NCBI GenBank assembly: GCA_035571515.1
Contig: DATNCQ010000122.1
Span: 26,651-90,650, forward strand
Direction: 5' to 3'
Length of the DNA: 64,000 bases
DNA from: Gp6-AA40 sp035571515
GTDB lineage: Bacteria > Acidobacteriota > Vicinamibacteria > Vicinamibacterales > UBA2999
The notes under the pieces are model-generated. The model was given only the letters and a program-made list of their open reading frames with translations, searched no databases and was not told the origin of the DNA. A program made the translations under genes and the position numbers. This document shows positions 43,138 through 51,485 of the stretch, piece by piece (position 1 is the first letter of the stretch; every line of letters begins with the position of its first letter).

Positions 43138-43153
43138 TGGACGAAGCATTGCA
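43138..43153 (+). promoter_or_regulatory. Possible sigma-54 promoter before the subtilase gene
   Basis: TGGACGAAGCATTGCA matches the -24/-12 pattern TGG-N8-TTGCA, with GG and GC ten bases apart. It lies about 48 bases upstream of the ATG. The -24 element departs from TGGCAC, and no activator site was sought, so this is tentative. Confidence 0.3.
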
Positions 43154-43200
43154 ACGACGGTCTCGCTCCGTGCTCCCTGCCGGAGATCCGGAGAAATGAG

Positions 43201-44493
43201 ATGACGAATTCGAGATCGGCGTTCGGCCTCCAGGCGGGCTTCACGTTCCTGCTCGCCATTGGCACCGCACCGGCGCTCTTCGCGCAGGATGCACAGAACT
43301 ACATCGTTCAGTTCCGCGCAGGGGTGACGCCGGCCGCGCGTCGTGCCGCCGTTGGAAACGCCGGCGCGAGCGCGCGCGTCGTCTACAACGGCGTCAGCGC
43401 CGTATCGGTCAGGGTGCCCAACGATCGCGCGTTGCGAGCGCTGCAGGGCCGTGCCGACGTGCTGGCCGTGGTTCCCGACCGCGCGGTCTTCGCCGATCAG
43501 GCCTCCAACGCCAGGGCGGGCGGGAAGCCCGGTGGCGGTGGGGGCGGGACGACGCAGACGGTTCCGGCCGGGGTCGTTCGTGTCGGGGTGCCGCGCGCCG
43601 GATCGGATGGATCCGGGGTCGGCGTTGCCATCGTGGACACGGGAGTTGATCTGGCGCATGCGGACCTGCCCGGCACCATCGACGCCTACAGCGCGTTCGG
43701 CCCGAGCTGCATGGACGACGAGGGGCACGGGACGCACGTCGCGGGCATCGTCGCGGCGCGCGACAACACGAGGGACGTCATCGGCGTGGCGCCAGCCGCG
43801 CAGCTGTATTGCGTGAAGGTGCTCGACAGCACCGGCTCGGGCTCGGACGAGTCGCTGATGGCGGGCCTCGACTGGGTCCTCGCCAATCACGATCTGGTGT
43901 CGCCGGCGATCCGCGTCATCAACATGAGCCTCGGACGTCCGGGCACGGTTGACGACAACCCCGCGATGCGTGACCTGTTTGCCGCGCTCGATGCCGCCGG
44001 CGTCCTGGTCGTGGCATCCGCTGGCAACGATCCCGCCGCGGACGCGGGCGGCGAGATTCCTGCGGCCTATCCGCGGGTCGCGGCGGTGGCGAGCACGACG
44101 GCGGTCAACGGATCGAACCAGTGCCGCTTCCTGTCTGGCGCGATCGCGGCCGACACGGCGTCGTATTTCACGACCGATGGCGTCAAGGTCCTGATCTCGG
44201 CGCCGGGCGAGGAGCGCGAGGACGTGAGCCGCGCGTGCACCATTCAGAGCACCGGCATCCTGTCGCTGAACCGCGGTGGCGGCACGACGAGGATGAGCGG
44301 GACCAGCATGTCCTCGCCGCACGTCGCCGGCATCGCGGCGCGCTACTTCCAGCAGAATGCGGCGTACTCACCGGGCGACGTCCGCGGCTGGATTGTGACC
44401 GGCGCGTCGCGGCCGGGTGTCGCTCCGCTCAATTCGCCGAGCAGCGCCTACACGTTCGACGGCGTGCGCGAGGGTGTCGCGCAAGCGCCGTAG
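43201..44493 (+). CDS. Secreted subtilisin-like serine protease (S8) with I9 propeptide
   Basis: 430 residues. A signal peptide (FLLAIGTAPALFAQ) is followed by an inhibitor I9-type propeptide (about 33-100: YIVQFRAGVTPAARRAAV) and a Gly-rich linker. The catalytic domain carries Asp in VAIVDTGVD, His in GHGTHVAGIVA and Ser in GTSMSSPHVAGIAA, with the oxyanion Asn in VVASAGNDP. All three catalytic residues are intact. CGGAGA precedes the ATG. A strong hairpin follows at 44531. Confidence 0.92.
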   Translation: MTNSRSAFGLQAGFTFLLAIGTAPALFAQDAQNYIVQFRAGVTPAARRAAVGNAGASARVVYNGVSAVSVRVPNDRALRALQGRADVLAVVPDRAVFADQASNARAGGKPGGGGGGTTQTVPAGVVRVGVPRAGSDGSGVGVAIVDTGVDLAHADLPGTIDAYSAFGPSCMDDEGHGTHVAGIVAARDNTRDVIGVAPAAQLYCVKVLDSTGSGSDESLMAGLDWVLANHDLVSPAIRVINMSLGRPGTVDDNPAMRDLFAALDAAGVLVVASAGNDPAADAGGEIPAAYPRVAAVASTTAVNGSNQCRFLSGAIAADTASYFTTDGVKVLISAPGEEREDVSRACTIQSTGILSLNRGGGTTRMSGTSMSSPHVAGIAARYFQQNAAYSPGDVRGWIVTGASRPGVAPLNSPSSAYTFDGVREGVAQAP

Positions 44494-44530
44494 AGCACAA
44501 CCGTCACCACGTTGTTCCAGCGTCCTTCTC

Positions 44531-44560
44531 GCGCCATCAGGCCGCTCGGCCTGATGGCGT
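44531..44560 (+). terminator. Strong 13-bp hairpin downstream of the subtilase
   Basis: Arms CGCCATCAGGCC and GGCCTGATGGCG pair perfectly around the loop GCTC. There is no T run, but a hairpin of this strength 38 bases after the stop and 16 bases before the tRNA most likely ends the protease transcript. Confidence 0.65.
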
Positions 44561-44575
44561 AAGATCGAGCGGGCC

Positions 44576-44664
44576 GCCGGAGTGGTGAAACTGGCAGACG
44601 CGCGGGACTCAAAATCCCGTGGGGGTCACCCCCCGTGTGGGTTCGATTCCCACCTCCGGCACCA
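44576..44664 (+). tRNA. tRNA-Leu (CAA)
   Basis: The acceptor arms GCCGGAG and CTCCGGC pair, followed by A and an encoded CCA. The anticodon stem CGGGA/TCCCG holds the loop CTCAAAA, giving anticodon CAA (Leu, UUG codons). The long variable arm (GTGGGGGTCACCCCCCGT) identifies a class II tRNA, and GGTTCGATTCC is the T arm. The 3' end borders an integrase remnant, so it likely served as an attachment site. Confidence 0.96.
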
Positions 44665-44782
44665 ATTCCTTAGGAAATCATCAAGCCCGCACGTCGAGCC
44701 AATCGGGAAATACAGTAGATCCGCTGACTGATCCCATCAATGATCCCGTTCGCCAAGGCGCTCGAAGCTGCCGTAAACAACG

Positions 44783-44815
44783 GTAGGGCGGGGTAGGGCG
44801 GAGCACCCGCCCTTA
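44783..44815. repeat. GTAGGGCGGG palindromic repeat copy
   Basis: GTAGGGCGGG is present twice head to tail and followed by CACCCGCCCTTA, giving a hairpin. It resembles the palindromes at 59390-59472 and 62664-62742 and sits right at the end of the integrase remnant. Confidence 0.5.
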
Positions 44816-44989
44816 TCGCCGTCGTACTCGTTGAATCGGGTTGACCACGCCAGAGCGCGGGCGCTGTGGTGCCTGCATCCACGCATCGAGTCGTGCTGCC
44901 GCTTCCCGCAGCATCGCTTCATCGACGATCGCGTAGCGGCGATAGGTCGGGTCGTGGGTCAAGAACGCTCGCCTGACTTCAACCGACAT
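44813..44989 (-). pseudogene. Tyrosine integrase remnant (C-terminal end only)
   Basis: The minus strand reads RRAFLTHDPTYRRYAIVDE then AMLREAAARLDAWM. This is the C-terminal end of phage-type tyrosine recombinases, including the RRY tyrosine block and the final helix. Nothing of the catalytic core is visible upstream, where the membrane-protein gene begins. The rest of 44665-45026 holds no other recognisable gene. An integrase stump pointing at a tRNA 3' end marks the edge of an old integrated element. Confidence 0.7.
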
Positions 44990-45026
44990 CTCGTCTATTC
45001 TATCGTCCGAAGGAACACCGCACTCG

Positions 45027-46433
45027 GTGACGCCGAGGACCGCCGCTTTCACGCTCGCGTCCCTGCTGGCGCTCGCTCTTGCGTCCGATCTGCTGTGGAT
45101 GCCGGTGCAGGTCTCCGACAGCCTCGACGAGATCATCGACGCACGGGCTTCGCCTTCGGCGTGGGCCTCGTTCACGGAGAGCCTTCGTTCCGACGACAAC
45201 CACCTGCGGCCGCTGCGCGTCGCGCAAACAAAGGTCCTCTACGACCTGGCAGCAGGGCACTACTGGCTGGCGTACCGCGGGTTCCATGCGGCGCTGCTGG
45301 TGACAGCCGTCCTGCTCTTCACCGCGGCGCTGCGCGTGTCGACAGCAACGGATGCCGCCGCGGCGGCGTTGGCGCTCGTCGTCTTCATCGGCTCGCGCAC
45401 CTTCCGCGGCAACATCGAGGAAGCGTTCCCGGTGAACCACTTCCTTGAAGTCGTGGTGCTCTGTTTGCTGACGCTCAACCTCGCGCGGTCGTCGCGGCAG
45501 GCCTGGTGGCTCGATGCCGCCGCGGTGTTCGCGCTCGCGGCCGCGGCACTCACCCTTGAATCCGGGTTGCTCGTGTGGGTGGTGGCCAGCGGCGCGTGGC
45601 TGGTGGGGTGGCGCGGAATTTCACGGTGGGGTCTCGTCGCGATGACGGCGGTCCTCACCGCGTATGTGGTGCTCCGCCTTATCTATGTGGCGAGCGGAAC
45701 CGGATTGCCCGACCGCAGCACCGGCTTCGGCTTCACGATGCTGGACCCCGCTGATCTGCAGCAGCGCTTCGGCGATCGTGCGCTCGTGCTCTACGCTTAC
45801 AACGTCGCGGCGTCGGCGCTGGCGGTGCTGTTCGCCGAGCCGCGCAACGGTGTGTTCATCGCCACACGAACCCTCATGTCGAACGAGCTCGAGCCATGGC
45901 TGGTGATTCCAGTCGTCACGTCGGCTGTCACAACGCTGCTGATCGTGTGTACAGCCGCGCACACAGTCCGGCGGTCCGACGTCCGTGACGACACCATTCG
46001 CTGGATTGTGCTGTCGACGATTGTTCTCGTCGCCAATGCAGTCGTGTCGTATTCCTACACCAAGGACGAGATCACCGGCGTCGCCGGTGCGTTCTACGCG
46101 CTGGCGGCGTTTGCCGCCGTCCGCGTGGTCCTGAACACGGCGACGATGACCCGGAGCGCCGCAACCGCCACCGCCGTCACAATTGTGGCACTGCTCTCGA
46201 TCGGGTGGTCGGTTCGTGCCGCGGGGATGCATTACCTGCTGCGCGCGCAGGCGTTCAGGCATCAGAACGACTGGGTGCGGCTGCCGGGGATGTGGCAGCG
46301 CAGCGGGCGATGGCCCGACGACGCGGCAGCACAACAGCTGATCACCACATTGCGCGAGGCCGCCGTGGACATGGACCTACCGAATCCACGGGTCGGCGAA
46401 CGGTGGTGGGTCGCACGGATATGGGAAGACTGA
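45027..46433 (+). CDS. Polytopic membrane protein, glycosyltransferase/mannosyltransferase-like
   Basis: 468 residues and about ten membrane helices. The first external loop has acidic residues and FTESLRSDDNHLRPLR, like the acidic first loop of GT-C glycosyltransferases, but no diagnostic motif is certain. The C terminus is a soluble tail ending in ERWWVARIWED. GTG start with AAGGAA upstream. It directly follows the integrase remnant and is coupled to the next gene by a 13-base overlap. Function is inferred only at the fold level. Confidence 0.72.
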   Translation: MTPRTAAFTLASLLALALASDLLWMPVQVSDSLDEIIDARASPSAWASFTESLRSDDNHLRPLRVAQTKVLYDLAAGHYWLAYRGFHAALLVTAVLLFTAALRVSTATDAAAAALALVVFIGSRTFRGNIEEAFPVNHFLEVVVLCLLTLNLARSSRQAWWLDAAAVFALAAAALTLESGLLVWVVASGAWLVGWRGISRWGLVAMTAVLTAYVVLRLIYVASGTGLPDRSTGFGFTMLDPADLQQRFGDRALVLYAYNVAASALAVLFAEPRNGVFIATRTLMSNELEPWLVIPVVTSAVTTLLIVCTAAHTVRRSDVRDDTIRWIVLSTIVLVANAVVSYSYTKDEITGVAGAFYALAAFAAVRVVLNTATMTRSAATATAVTIVALLSIGWSVRAAGMHYLLRAQAFRHQNDWVRLPGMWQRSGRWPDDAAAQQLITTLREAAVDMDLPNPRVGERWWVARIWED

Positions 46434-46846
46434 GCACGCTCGCCGTCACGGTTCCGGTCATCGCGCTCGCGGTGGCATGGCTGGCGCTGCTCGGTGCTGA
46501 GCGAATCGGCATCAGCGCGCTCTGGGGGCTGATCCCACGCAATCTCGCCGAGGCCGCCGCCTTCCGCGACGGCGCGGCGATCGTCCGCGCGGTCGCGCGC
46601 GGAGAAAACCCGGATGCGCCAGCCGAGGTGCGAGCCGGATTCCTCTCGACCGAGCCGCTGGCTCTCACGCCGCTCGAGGCGGCCGCGCGCGTCTCAGGCG
46701 AGGAAGTCGTCCGCCTGCTGCTCGACCTCGGCGCCGGCCGGGACGCCGCGGCGTGGACGCGCGCCTGGTGCAGCACCGGCGCCGATGCAGTGCGCGCCGA
46801 ACTGTCCGCAGCACGCCCTGCGGACGCCGCGACCGAATGCCGTTGA
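46421..46846 (+). CDS. Small membrane-anchored protein with ankyrin-like repeat
   Basis: 141 residues. One N-terminal helix (LAVTVPVIALAVAWLALLGA) is followed by a soluble region. LTPLEAAARVSGEEVVRLLLDLGAG has the form of an ankyrin repeat; the segment before it (FRDGAAIVRAVARGENPDAP) looks like a degenerate one. The start lies inside the end of the upstream membrane-protein gene, so the two are probably translated together. Confidence 0.65.
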   Translation: MGRLSTLAVTVPVIALAVAWLALLGAERIGISALWGLIPRNLAEAAAFRDGAAIVRAVARGENPDAPAEVRAGFLSTEPLALTPLEAAARVSGEEVVRLLLDLGAGRDAAAWTRAWCSTGADAVRAELSAARPADAATECR

Positions 46847-46957
46847 GCCGCCGCGCTGCGCGGTGTCTCTGCGCTGGCCTTCGCGGGAGCGAGCAGCGAG
46901 CTCATACCTTCGGCAGCGGCAGCAGACTCGTAGTGGAGTTCTGAGCGGCGCAGGGCG

Positions 46958-48235
46958 TCAGCGGCGAAGCTTCACGTTGCCCTTGCGGTTGACTTCAACG
47001 AGCCCGCTCGCCACGTGTCGCGCGAGAAGTTGATCCCACGGCTCGCCAAGCCGGCCGCGCGCGAACTCTGGCACGAGCACTGACGCACGATCCTGTGCAT
47101 GCCGATAAGCAGCGACCCGGCGCGCGCGTATTCGCTCGGCCACCGGCGTCCAGGGCTCGCCGCGCGGCCGCTTCTGCGCCAGGCAGAGGTGAGAGCCGCT
47201 TTTACCCATCATTGTCATGAACGAGACCGAGAAGCCATTGGCCGCGAGCGCCCGCTCCAGCGACGCACCGTCGAACGCCTGCATGTGGAAGGCGTTGAGC
47301 GTGTTGAACACCGACTTGCCCACCTCGAGGAACTCGCATTCGTCCGGCTCGTTGAACAGGTAGAGCGAACCGCCGTCGGCGAGCCTGTCGTGAAACGTCG
47401 CCAGCATTTCACGCGGGCGGATGGCGTGAGTGAACCCGTGATTCGAGATGATCAGATCGAACGTCCCCTCGAACGGGATAGAGAACCGGTCGTAGTCGAT
47501 GCCGTGCATCGCCTGCAGCCCGTACACCTCGGTGGCGACCAGTTGGTGGCTCTCGAACAGCGTCATCGCATATGCGCGCGCGTCAAACCTCTGCATCAGT
47601 GCGGCGGAGATCGAGCCGGTGCGGGCTCGCACCTCGAGGACGCGGGGCGCCCGCAGCGGCAGCAGCGACGACAAGAGCTCCACATGCTGGCTGTTGGACA
47701 ATCTGTCGGCGAGAAGGCCGGGCAGATAATCCTTACGGGGAATGCCGGTGTGATTCGATACGAACACGCCGCGTGCGGCCCGGCGCCGCAACTGGGCGCG
47801 CTCGTCGTCGGTGAGCGACGACGCCAGCGCCACGCTCCCCTGGCGCCCCTCGCCGAACTCCGCCCGGCCCAGAGTCTCTTCGAAGTGCTCGATCATCCAG
47901 TTGTATCGCGGACCGGCCGGACGTCTTCGCGCGAAGACCACGCCGCAGTCGTGGCACAGAGAATAGTCGTAACGGTACGATGCCTCGTCCGGGGGGTGCG
48001 ACAGCAGGATCAACTTGTTGAACGCAGAGGCCGCCGACCACTGCTCGCCGCCACAGACCGGACACGCGGTCAGGACCTCGATGCGATCGGCAGGGCAAGG
48101 AGGGAGATCTGGCGCGAGTTCGGCGATCGAGTCCGCTTCTGCGATGGATGCGGCGGGTGACGCCGCGTGGCGGGGCGGCGGCCGGCGTCCAACAAGCTGG
48201 CGGAGGCGCGCGAGCACGTCAGAATCCCTCGGCAC
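46958..48235 (-). CDS. SAM-dependent methyltransferase with N-terminal zinc-binding domain
   Basis: 425 residues. Four Cys in CPVCGGEQW and CHDCGVVFAR form a zinc-binding domain like that at the start of sugar C-methyltransferases. The middle is a class I methyltransferase fold: APRVLEVRARTGSISAAL is motif I, but with Arg in place of the usual glycine-rich run (EVGCGTG), then FDLIISNHGFTHAIRPREM and GGSLYLFNEP. The altered motif I could weaken cofactor binding. It lies in the accessory region next to membrane-protein genes, which suits a surface glycan cluster. Confidence 0.75.
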   Translation of the reverse strand: MPRDSDVLARLRQLVGRRPPPRHAASPAASIAEADSIAELAPDLPPCPADRIEVLTACPVCGGEQWSAASAFNKLILLSHPPDEASYRYDYSLCHDCGVVFARRRPAGPRYNWMIEHFEETLGRAEFGEGRQGSVALASSLTDDERAQLRRRAARGVFVSNHTGIPRKDYLPGLLADRLSNSQHVELLSSLLPLRAPRVLEVRARTGSISAALMQRFDARAYAMTLFESHQLVATEVYGLQAMHGIDYDRFSIPFEGTFDLIISNHGFTHAIRPREMLATFHDRLADGGSLYLFNEPDECEFLEVGKSVFNTLNAFHMQAFDGASLERALAANGFSVSFMTMMGKSGSHLCLAQKRPRGEPWTPVAERIRARRVAAYRHAQDRASVLVPEFARGRLGEPWDQLLARHVASGLVEVNRKGNVKLRR

Positions 48236-48410
48236 GCTTCAGCGCCGCGAGCACGCGAGGACGCGTGAACGGGAATGCGTCCATGCGCACGCCCGTGGCA
48301 TCGAAGAAGGGCATTCGCGATCGCTCGTTGATTCGCTCGCTCGTGGTCCGGCGACCGTGGCCTTGGGGCACGATCCTCGACGGCCGCCGTTTTTTTGATG
48401 TGTTGCCCAT
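48219..48410 (-). CDS. Possible small basic protein or gene remnant
   Basis: 63 codons on the minus strand, very basic (KKRRPSRIV, GHGRRTTSERINERSR), ending MDAFPFTRPRVLAALKRAEGF just past the methyltransferase start. The last part looks more protein-like than the first, so this may be the tail of a decayed gene. No Shine-Dalgarno is evident and I recognise no family. Confidence 0.25.
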   Translation of the reverse strand: MGNTSKKRRPSRIVPQGHGRRTTSERINERSRMPFFDATGVRMDAFPFTRPRVLAALKRAEGF

Positions 48411-48599
48411 GTTGGTTCGCGCCAGATAGTACCTGACTCGTGCCGTCAGCGTCACCCCTCGGGGAGGCCGGGCACCATGTGTCTCGCGTCGCTGGCACAA
48501 TAGTGGCCGTGCAATCGGTCATTTCGTGCGCGTTGGGCGTAACCTGCCCCCAGTAATTCTCCACGCATAGAATGAGGGCCTCCGTTCCTAGGAGGACCG
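48236..48599. other. Long intergenic stretch with mobile-element traces
   Basis: Apart from the weak small frame on the minus strand, this 364-base stretch holds a T7 run near 48391, the 14-mer GTACCTGACTCGTG at 48429 and the leader of an IS3-type orfA. That leader has a strong Shine-Dalgarno (AGGAGG) just before 48600. No convincing gene. Confidence 0.5.
48429..48442. repeat. 14-mer GTACCTGACTCGTG, copy 1
   Basis: Identical to 52832-52845 and in the same orientation. Such words are often the ends of small mobile or REP-type elements, but the flanks here do not match beyond a few bases. Confidence 0.4.
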
Positions 48600-48742
48600 A
48601 TGAAACGGAGCAAGTACACCGACGAGCAGATTCTGGCGACCGTCAAGGAAGGCGAAGCCGGCCGGAAGGTCGCGGATCTGAACCGCACGCATGGGATCAC
48701 CGAGCAGACGTTACCGCTGGAAAGCGAAGTACGGCGGGATGG
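48600..48742 (+). mobile_element. IS3-family orfA remnant
   Basis: MKRSKYTDEQILATVKEGEA and GRKVADLNRTHGI is the N-terminal helix-turn-helix of IS3-group OrfA (the usual form is FTDEQI..LKEAEAG.KVADLCRKHGIS). After EQT a two-base loss shifts the frame: the next frame still reads RWKAKYGGME. Homology ends there, and no orfB or right end is found nearby. Confidence 0.8.
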
Positions 48743-50045
48743 AGCGGCACGCCTCTATGAGCTCCTGCAATGGATGGCTTTCGGCGTCGGCCTCGTCTGC
48801 CTCCTGTTGATCCGGCGCAGCATTCAAATAGGCGATGGGGGCACTCGCCTCGAGGCGCTCCAGACGCTGGTGCATGCGCACACGTTCGATGACATGAAGT
48901 TTTCGTTCGTGGGGCCGCTCCTGGCCTTGCCGTTTTATCTCCTGGGAGTGGCCCCCTACTTCAATTTCTGTGTGTTCTGTGTTGGCCTCCTGTGTCTGGG
49001 ACGGGTTCTTCGCCCGATGCTGAATCCGGGTGAACTCAGGATTTTCTTGCTCCTGCTGGTGTTCGGCTCTCTGTTTCCGTTCAGCACGAAGGACTTCTTT
49101 GGAGAGACCCTGAGCGCGGTATCGCTCGGCGTGGGCACCGCTCTGCTGGTCAAGGACAGGGAATTTGCGGCGGCGCCATGGCTGGTTATAGGCACCGCCA
49201 ACACACCCGCGCTGGTAATTCCTCTCACGCTGCTTCTGAGTGTGCGGTGTTACGAGAGGAAATCACTCACTGCAATGTGGATCATCGGTCCGGTTCTTCT
49301 GGTCATGGCCGGCGATCGCTGGATTCGATTCCAGGATCTGTTGATCTCAGGTTACGAGAACGATCGGGGCGTTCGTACCTTCATGCCGTTCTCAGGGCGG
49401 CCGGGATTCAGCTATCCCTTCTTCCTCGGCGTCGTGTCGATCCTCTTCTCCTTCGGAAAAGGGCTCCTGATCTACTGTCCCGGACTCTGGGCCGCATCGA
49501 CGACGCTGAAGGGTCCCGTCCGGAAGCTTGCGCACTATTGGCTAATCTTCAGTGCGGGGATCGTCATCGTCTACGCAAAATGGTGGTCCTGGTACGGAGG
49601 ACAGTACTGGGGGCCCCGCTTCTTCCTCTTCTGCTCGCTGCCGGCGTCCTTGTTCCTTGCGTCCTTTCTCACGTCCCTGCAGGAGCCTCGAGCCCGACTG
49701 GCACGGGTGGCGTGTGCCCTGTTCCTTCTCATGGCTACGTTCTGGATCTGTTTCTCTGGCTTGCGATATGGCGACTCAACGCCGGAGGTGTGCCGCGACA
49801 ACAACTTCGCCCTCGAGTCTGCCTGTTGGTACATCCCTGAGTTCTCGCCCGTGTTCAGGCCCCTGTTCATCCATCAGGATCGGGACGAGACACTCAAGAT
49901 GCTGGTTCCAACGTGGATCTTCGGCTTTCTCGTCCTGGCAGGCCCGGTCGTCCACAGGCTCCTGGAGCCGGCGGTGGAGCCCGCAGAGGGACCGCTTCCC
50001 AGCCAAGAGGAACTGCGTGATCGGCGTTTGACAGAAACGTCCTGA
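48600..50045 (+). CDS. Chimeric frame: IS3 OrfA N terminus fused to a polytopic membrane protein
   Basis: 481 codons. Residues 1-37 are the IS3 OrfA helix-turn-helix and residues 38-50 its shifted relic. From ~51 on it is a membrane protein with about nine helices (FGVGLVCLLLIRRS, FSFVGPLLALPFYLLGV, LLIYCPGLWAAS, KWWSWYGGQYWGPRFF), similar in style to GT-C or dolichyl-mannosyltransferase-like proteins. The only good Shine-Dalgarno (AGGAGG) precedes the OrfA start. The membrane protein's own possible start, ATG at 48774, has none. Either the fusion is what is made, or the gene is silenced. Confidence 0.7.
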   Translation: MKRSKYTDEQILATVKEGEAGRKVADLNRTHGITEQTLPLESEVRRDGAARLYELLQWMAFGVGLVCLLLIRRSIQIGDGGTRLEALQTLVHAHTFDDMKFSFVGPLLALPFYLLGVAPYFNFCVFCVGLLCLGRVLRPMLNPGELRIFLLLLVFGSLFPFSTKDFFGETLSAVSLGVGTALLVKDREFAAAPWLVIGTANTPALVIPLTLLLSVRCYERKSLTAMWIIGPVLLVMAGDRWIRFQDLLISGYENDRGVRTFMPFSGRPGFSYPFFLGVVSILFSFGKGLLIYCPGLWAASTTLKGPVRKLAHYWLIFSAGIVIVYAKWWSWYGGQYWGPRFFLFCSLPASLFLASFLTSLQEPRARLARVACALFLLMATFWICFSGLRYGDSTPEVCRDNNFALESACWYIPEFSPVFRPLFIHQDRDETLKMLVPTWIFGFLVLAGPVVHRLLEPAVEPAEGPLPSQEELRDRRLTETS

Positions 50046-50057
50046 CTACGTACGCCA

Positions 50058-50504
50058 ATGAGTGCGCCTGTGCTGAAGGAAGGCGAGCGACCCTTCCCGG
50101 CCGCCGCGCGATGGCTGGCGGTTGGCCTCAACGTGCTGTTGCTCCTGGTCGAGGTCTTCTTCCTTATTCCCAGATGGGTGGGGCAAGACGAGATCGCGAT
50201 GGTGTCGCTGACGGTCGGGACCGCCTTCGTGAATCTGACGATGTTTGTCGATTACTACCGTCGTGGGATGGTAGGAAAGAACCGTCAAGTCAGAGCGGGG
50301 GACCTTCAGCCGCTTCCAACGTTGATACGTTGGGGCGTCATCGCGCTAAACCTCTTTGCGCTGTGTAGTCAGTTGGTACTGCTGCTGTCGCGCGGAGGAG
50401 TCAATCTAGGCTCACCTCAAGAGGTTCTCGTGACATCCCTGCTGGTGGGAACGTCCGTCGTGAGCCTGGCGATCCTGCTCGATTACAACCGCCGTCGTGT
50501 GTGA
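50058..50504 (+). CDS. Four-helix membrane protein with internal duplication
   Basis: 148 residues in two similar halves. Half 1: ARWLAVGLNVLLLLVEVFF then VGTAFVNLTMFVDYYRR. Half 2: IRWGVIALNLFALCSQLVL then VGTSVVSLAILLDYNRR. Each half is two helices ending in a DY-x-RR motif, so it arose by tandem duplication. It starts 12 bases after the previous gene and is probably in the same transcript. I do not recognise the family. Confidence 0.72.
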   Translation: MSAPVLKEGERPFPAAARWLAVGLNVLLLLVEVFFLIPRWVGQDEIAMVSLTVGTAFVNLTMFVDYYRRGMVGKNRQVRAGDLQPLPTLIRWGVIALNLFALCSQLVLLLSRGGVNLGSPQEVLVTSLLVGTSVVSLAILLDYNRRRV

Positions 50505-50614
50505 GGGCGGGCGCGGAATGTTCAGAATTGCAAACTCACGTGTGAGGAGAGTCCGGCGAGGAAAGTGTCGCCTACCCCTGATCAACCGATACACACACCC
50601 TGGGAACACGGCTT

Positions 50615-51485
50615 TTGTGCCTCAGCGTGGGTATCGCGTTCACGCTCATCGGCTGCGGCGGCAGCAACCAGACGACGGGTCCCTCGACGTCATCGCCAGC
50701 GCCGAATGCCGTGACCGTCACTGGTACGATCACCGACACGGTCAGCGGTGCAACGGTCGGATCCTTTACGCAGACGGTGGCGGGCCTGCCGCCGCTCCTC
50801 ACGATCAGTGCCCCGGGCTACGTGACGCGGCAGGCGCTCATCGGCCGCACGTCGCCCATGGTGGATCTGATTGGCGAGAGCGCGCCGTTCTCGCTCGACT
50901 TTTATCGCGAGCTGGTGCGCAACGGGGCCGAGTCACCGGATGCGTTGCAGCCGTTGCGCATGCTGACGGCCTCGCCGTCGATCTATTTTCAACGCACGGG
51001 TGTGTCTGATGACGCTCACGGCGTACCGCCAGGCCGCCGCCGCGGTGATTCCTGCGCTGACTGGCGGCCGGTTGTCGTTAGCCGCCTGGGAGACGGGCGA
51101 CGCGCTCCGCGCCGACACGCCACAATGGATTACGGTGGAACTGATTCGCGACGATGACGACTGCTGCGGGCGTGCGCTGGCTGGCGCCGCCGCCGGCCAC
51201 ATCTGGTTGAATACCGTCCCCAAGTGCGGACGGGACGGCGCCATTGTGAGTTCGCCGAATCTCTTTGGCCACGAACTGGGCCATGCGCTCGGGTTCTGGC
51301 ACGTCACCGATCCAGCGGCGCTGATGCACGCGGTCGTCGCCGCTGACGTCTCGATGCCCACCGAACGCGAGCGCTTCCACGCCGCCATCGCCTACCACCG
51401 CCAGCCCGGCAACCGCGATCCCGACACCGACGCGTCCACCAGCGCGCCGCTCGCGGCCAGGCCGGCGCGGATCATCGTGGACTAA
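50615..51485 (+). pseudogene. Frameshifted secreted metalloprotease-like lipoprotein
   Basis: The first frame starts at TTG 50615 with a lipoprotein signal (VGIAFTLIGC) and a carboxypeptidase-regulatory-like stretch (TVTGTITDTVSGATV), and runs to QRTGVSDD near 51010. The next frame continues LTAYRQAAAAVIPALTGG to the stop at 51485 and carries HELGHALGFWH, a metzincin HExxHxxGxxH-like zinc site, with ALMHAV as the likely Met-turn. A single extra base near 51011-51014 separates them. Without the shift the gene would be about 290 residues. Decay, sequencing error or programmed shift cannot be told apart here. Confidence 0.65.

Noticed and set aside
44670..44882. Small minus-strand frame between the tRNA and the integrase remnant
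   Set aside because: No ribosome site, no family, composition not protein-like; it crosses the palindromic repeat.
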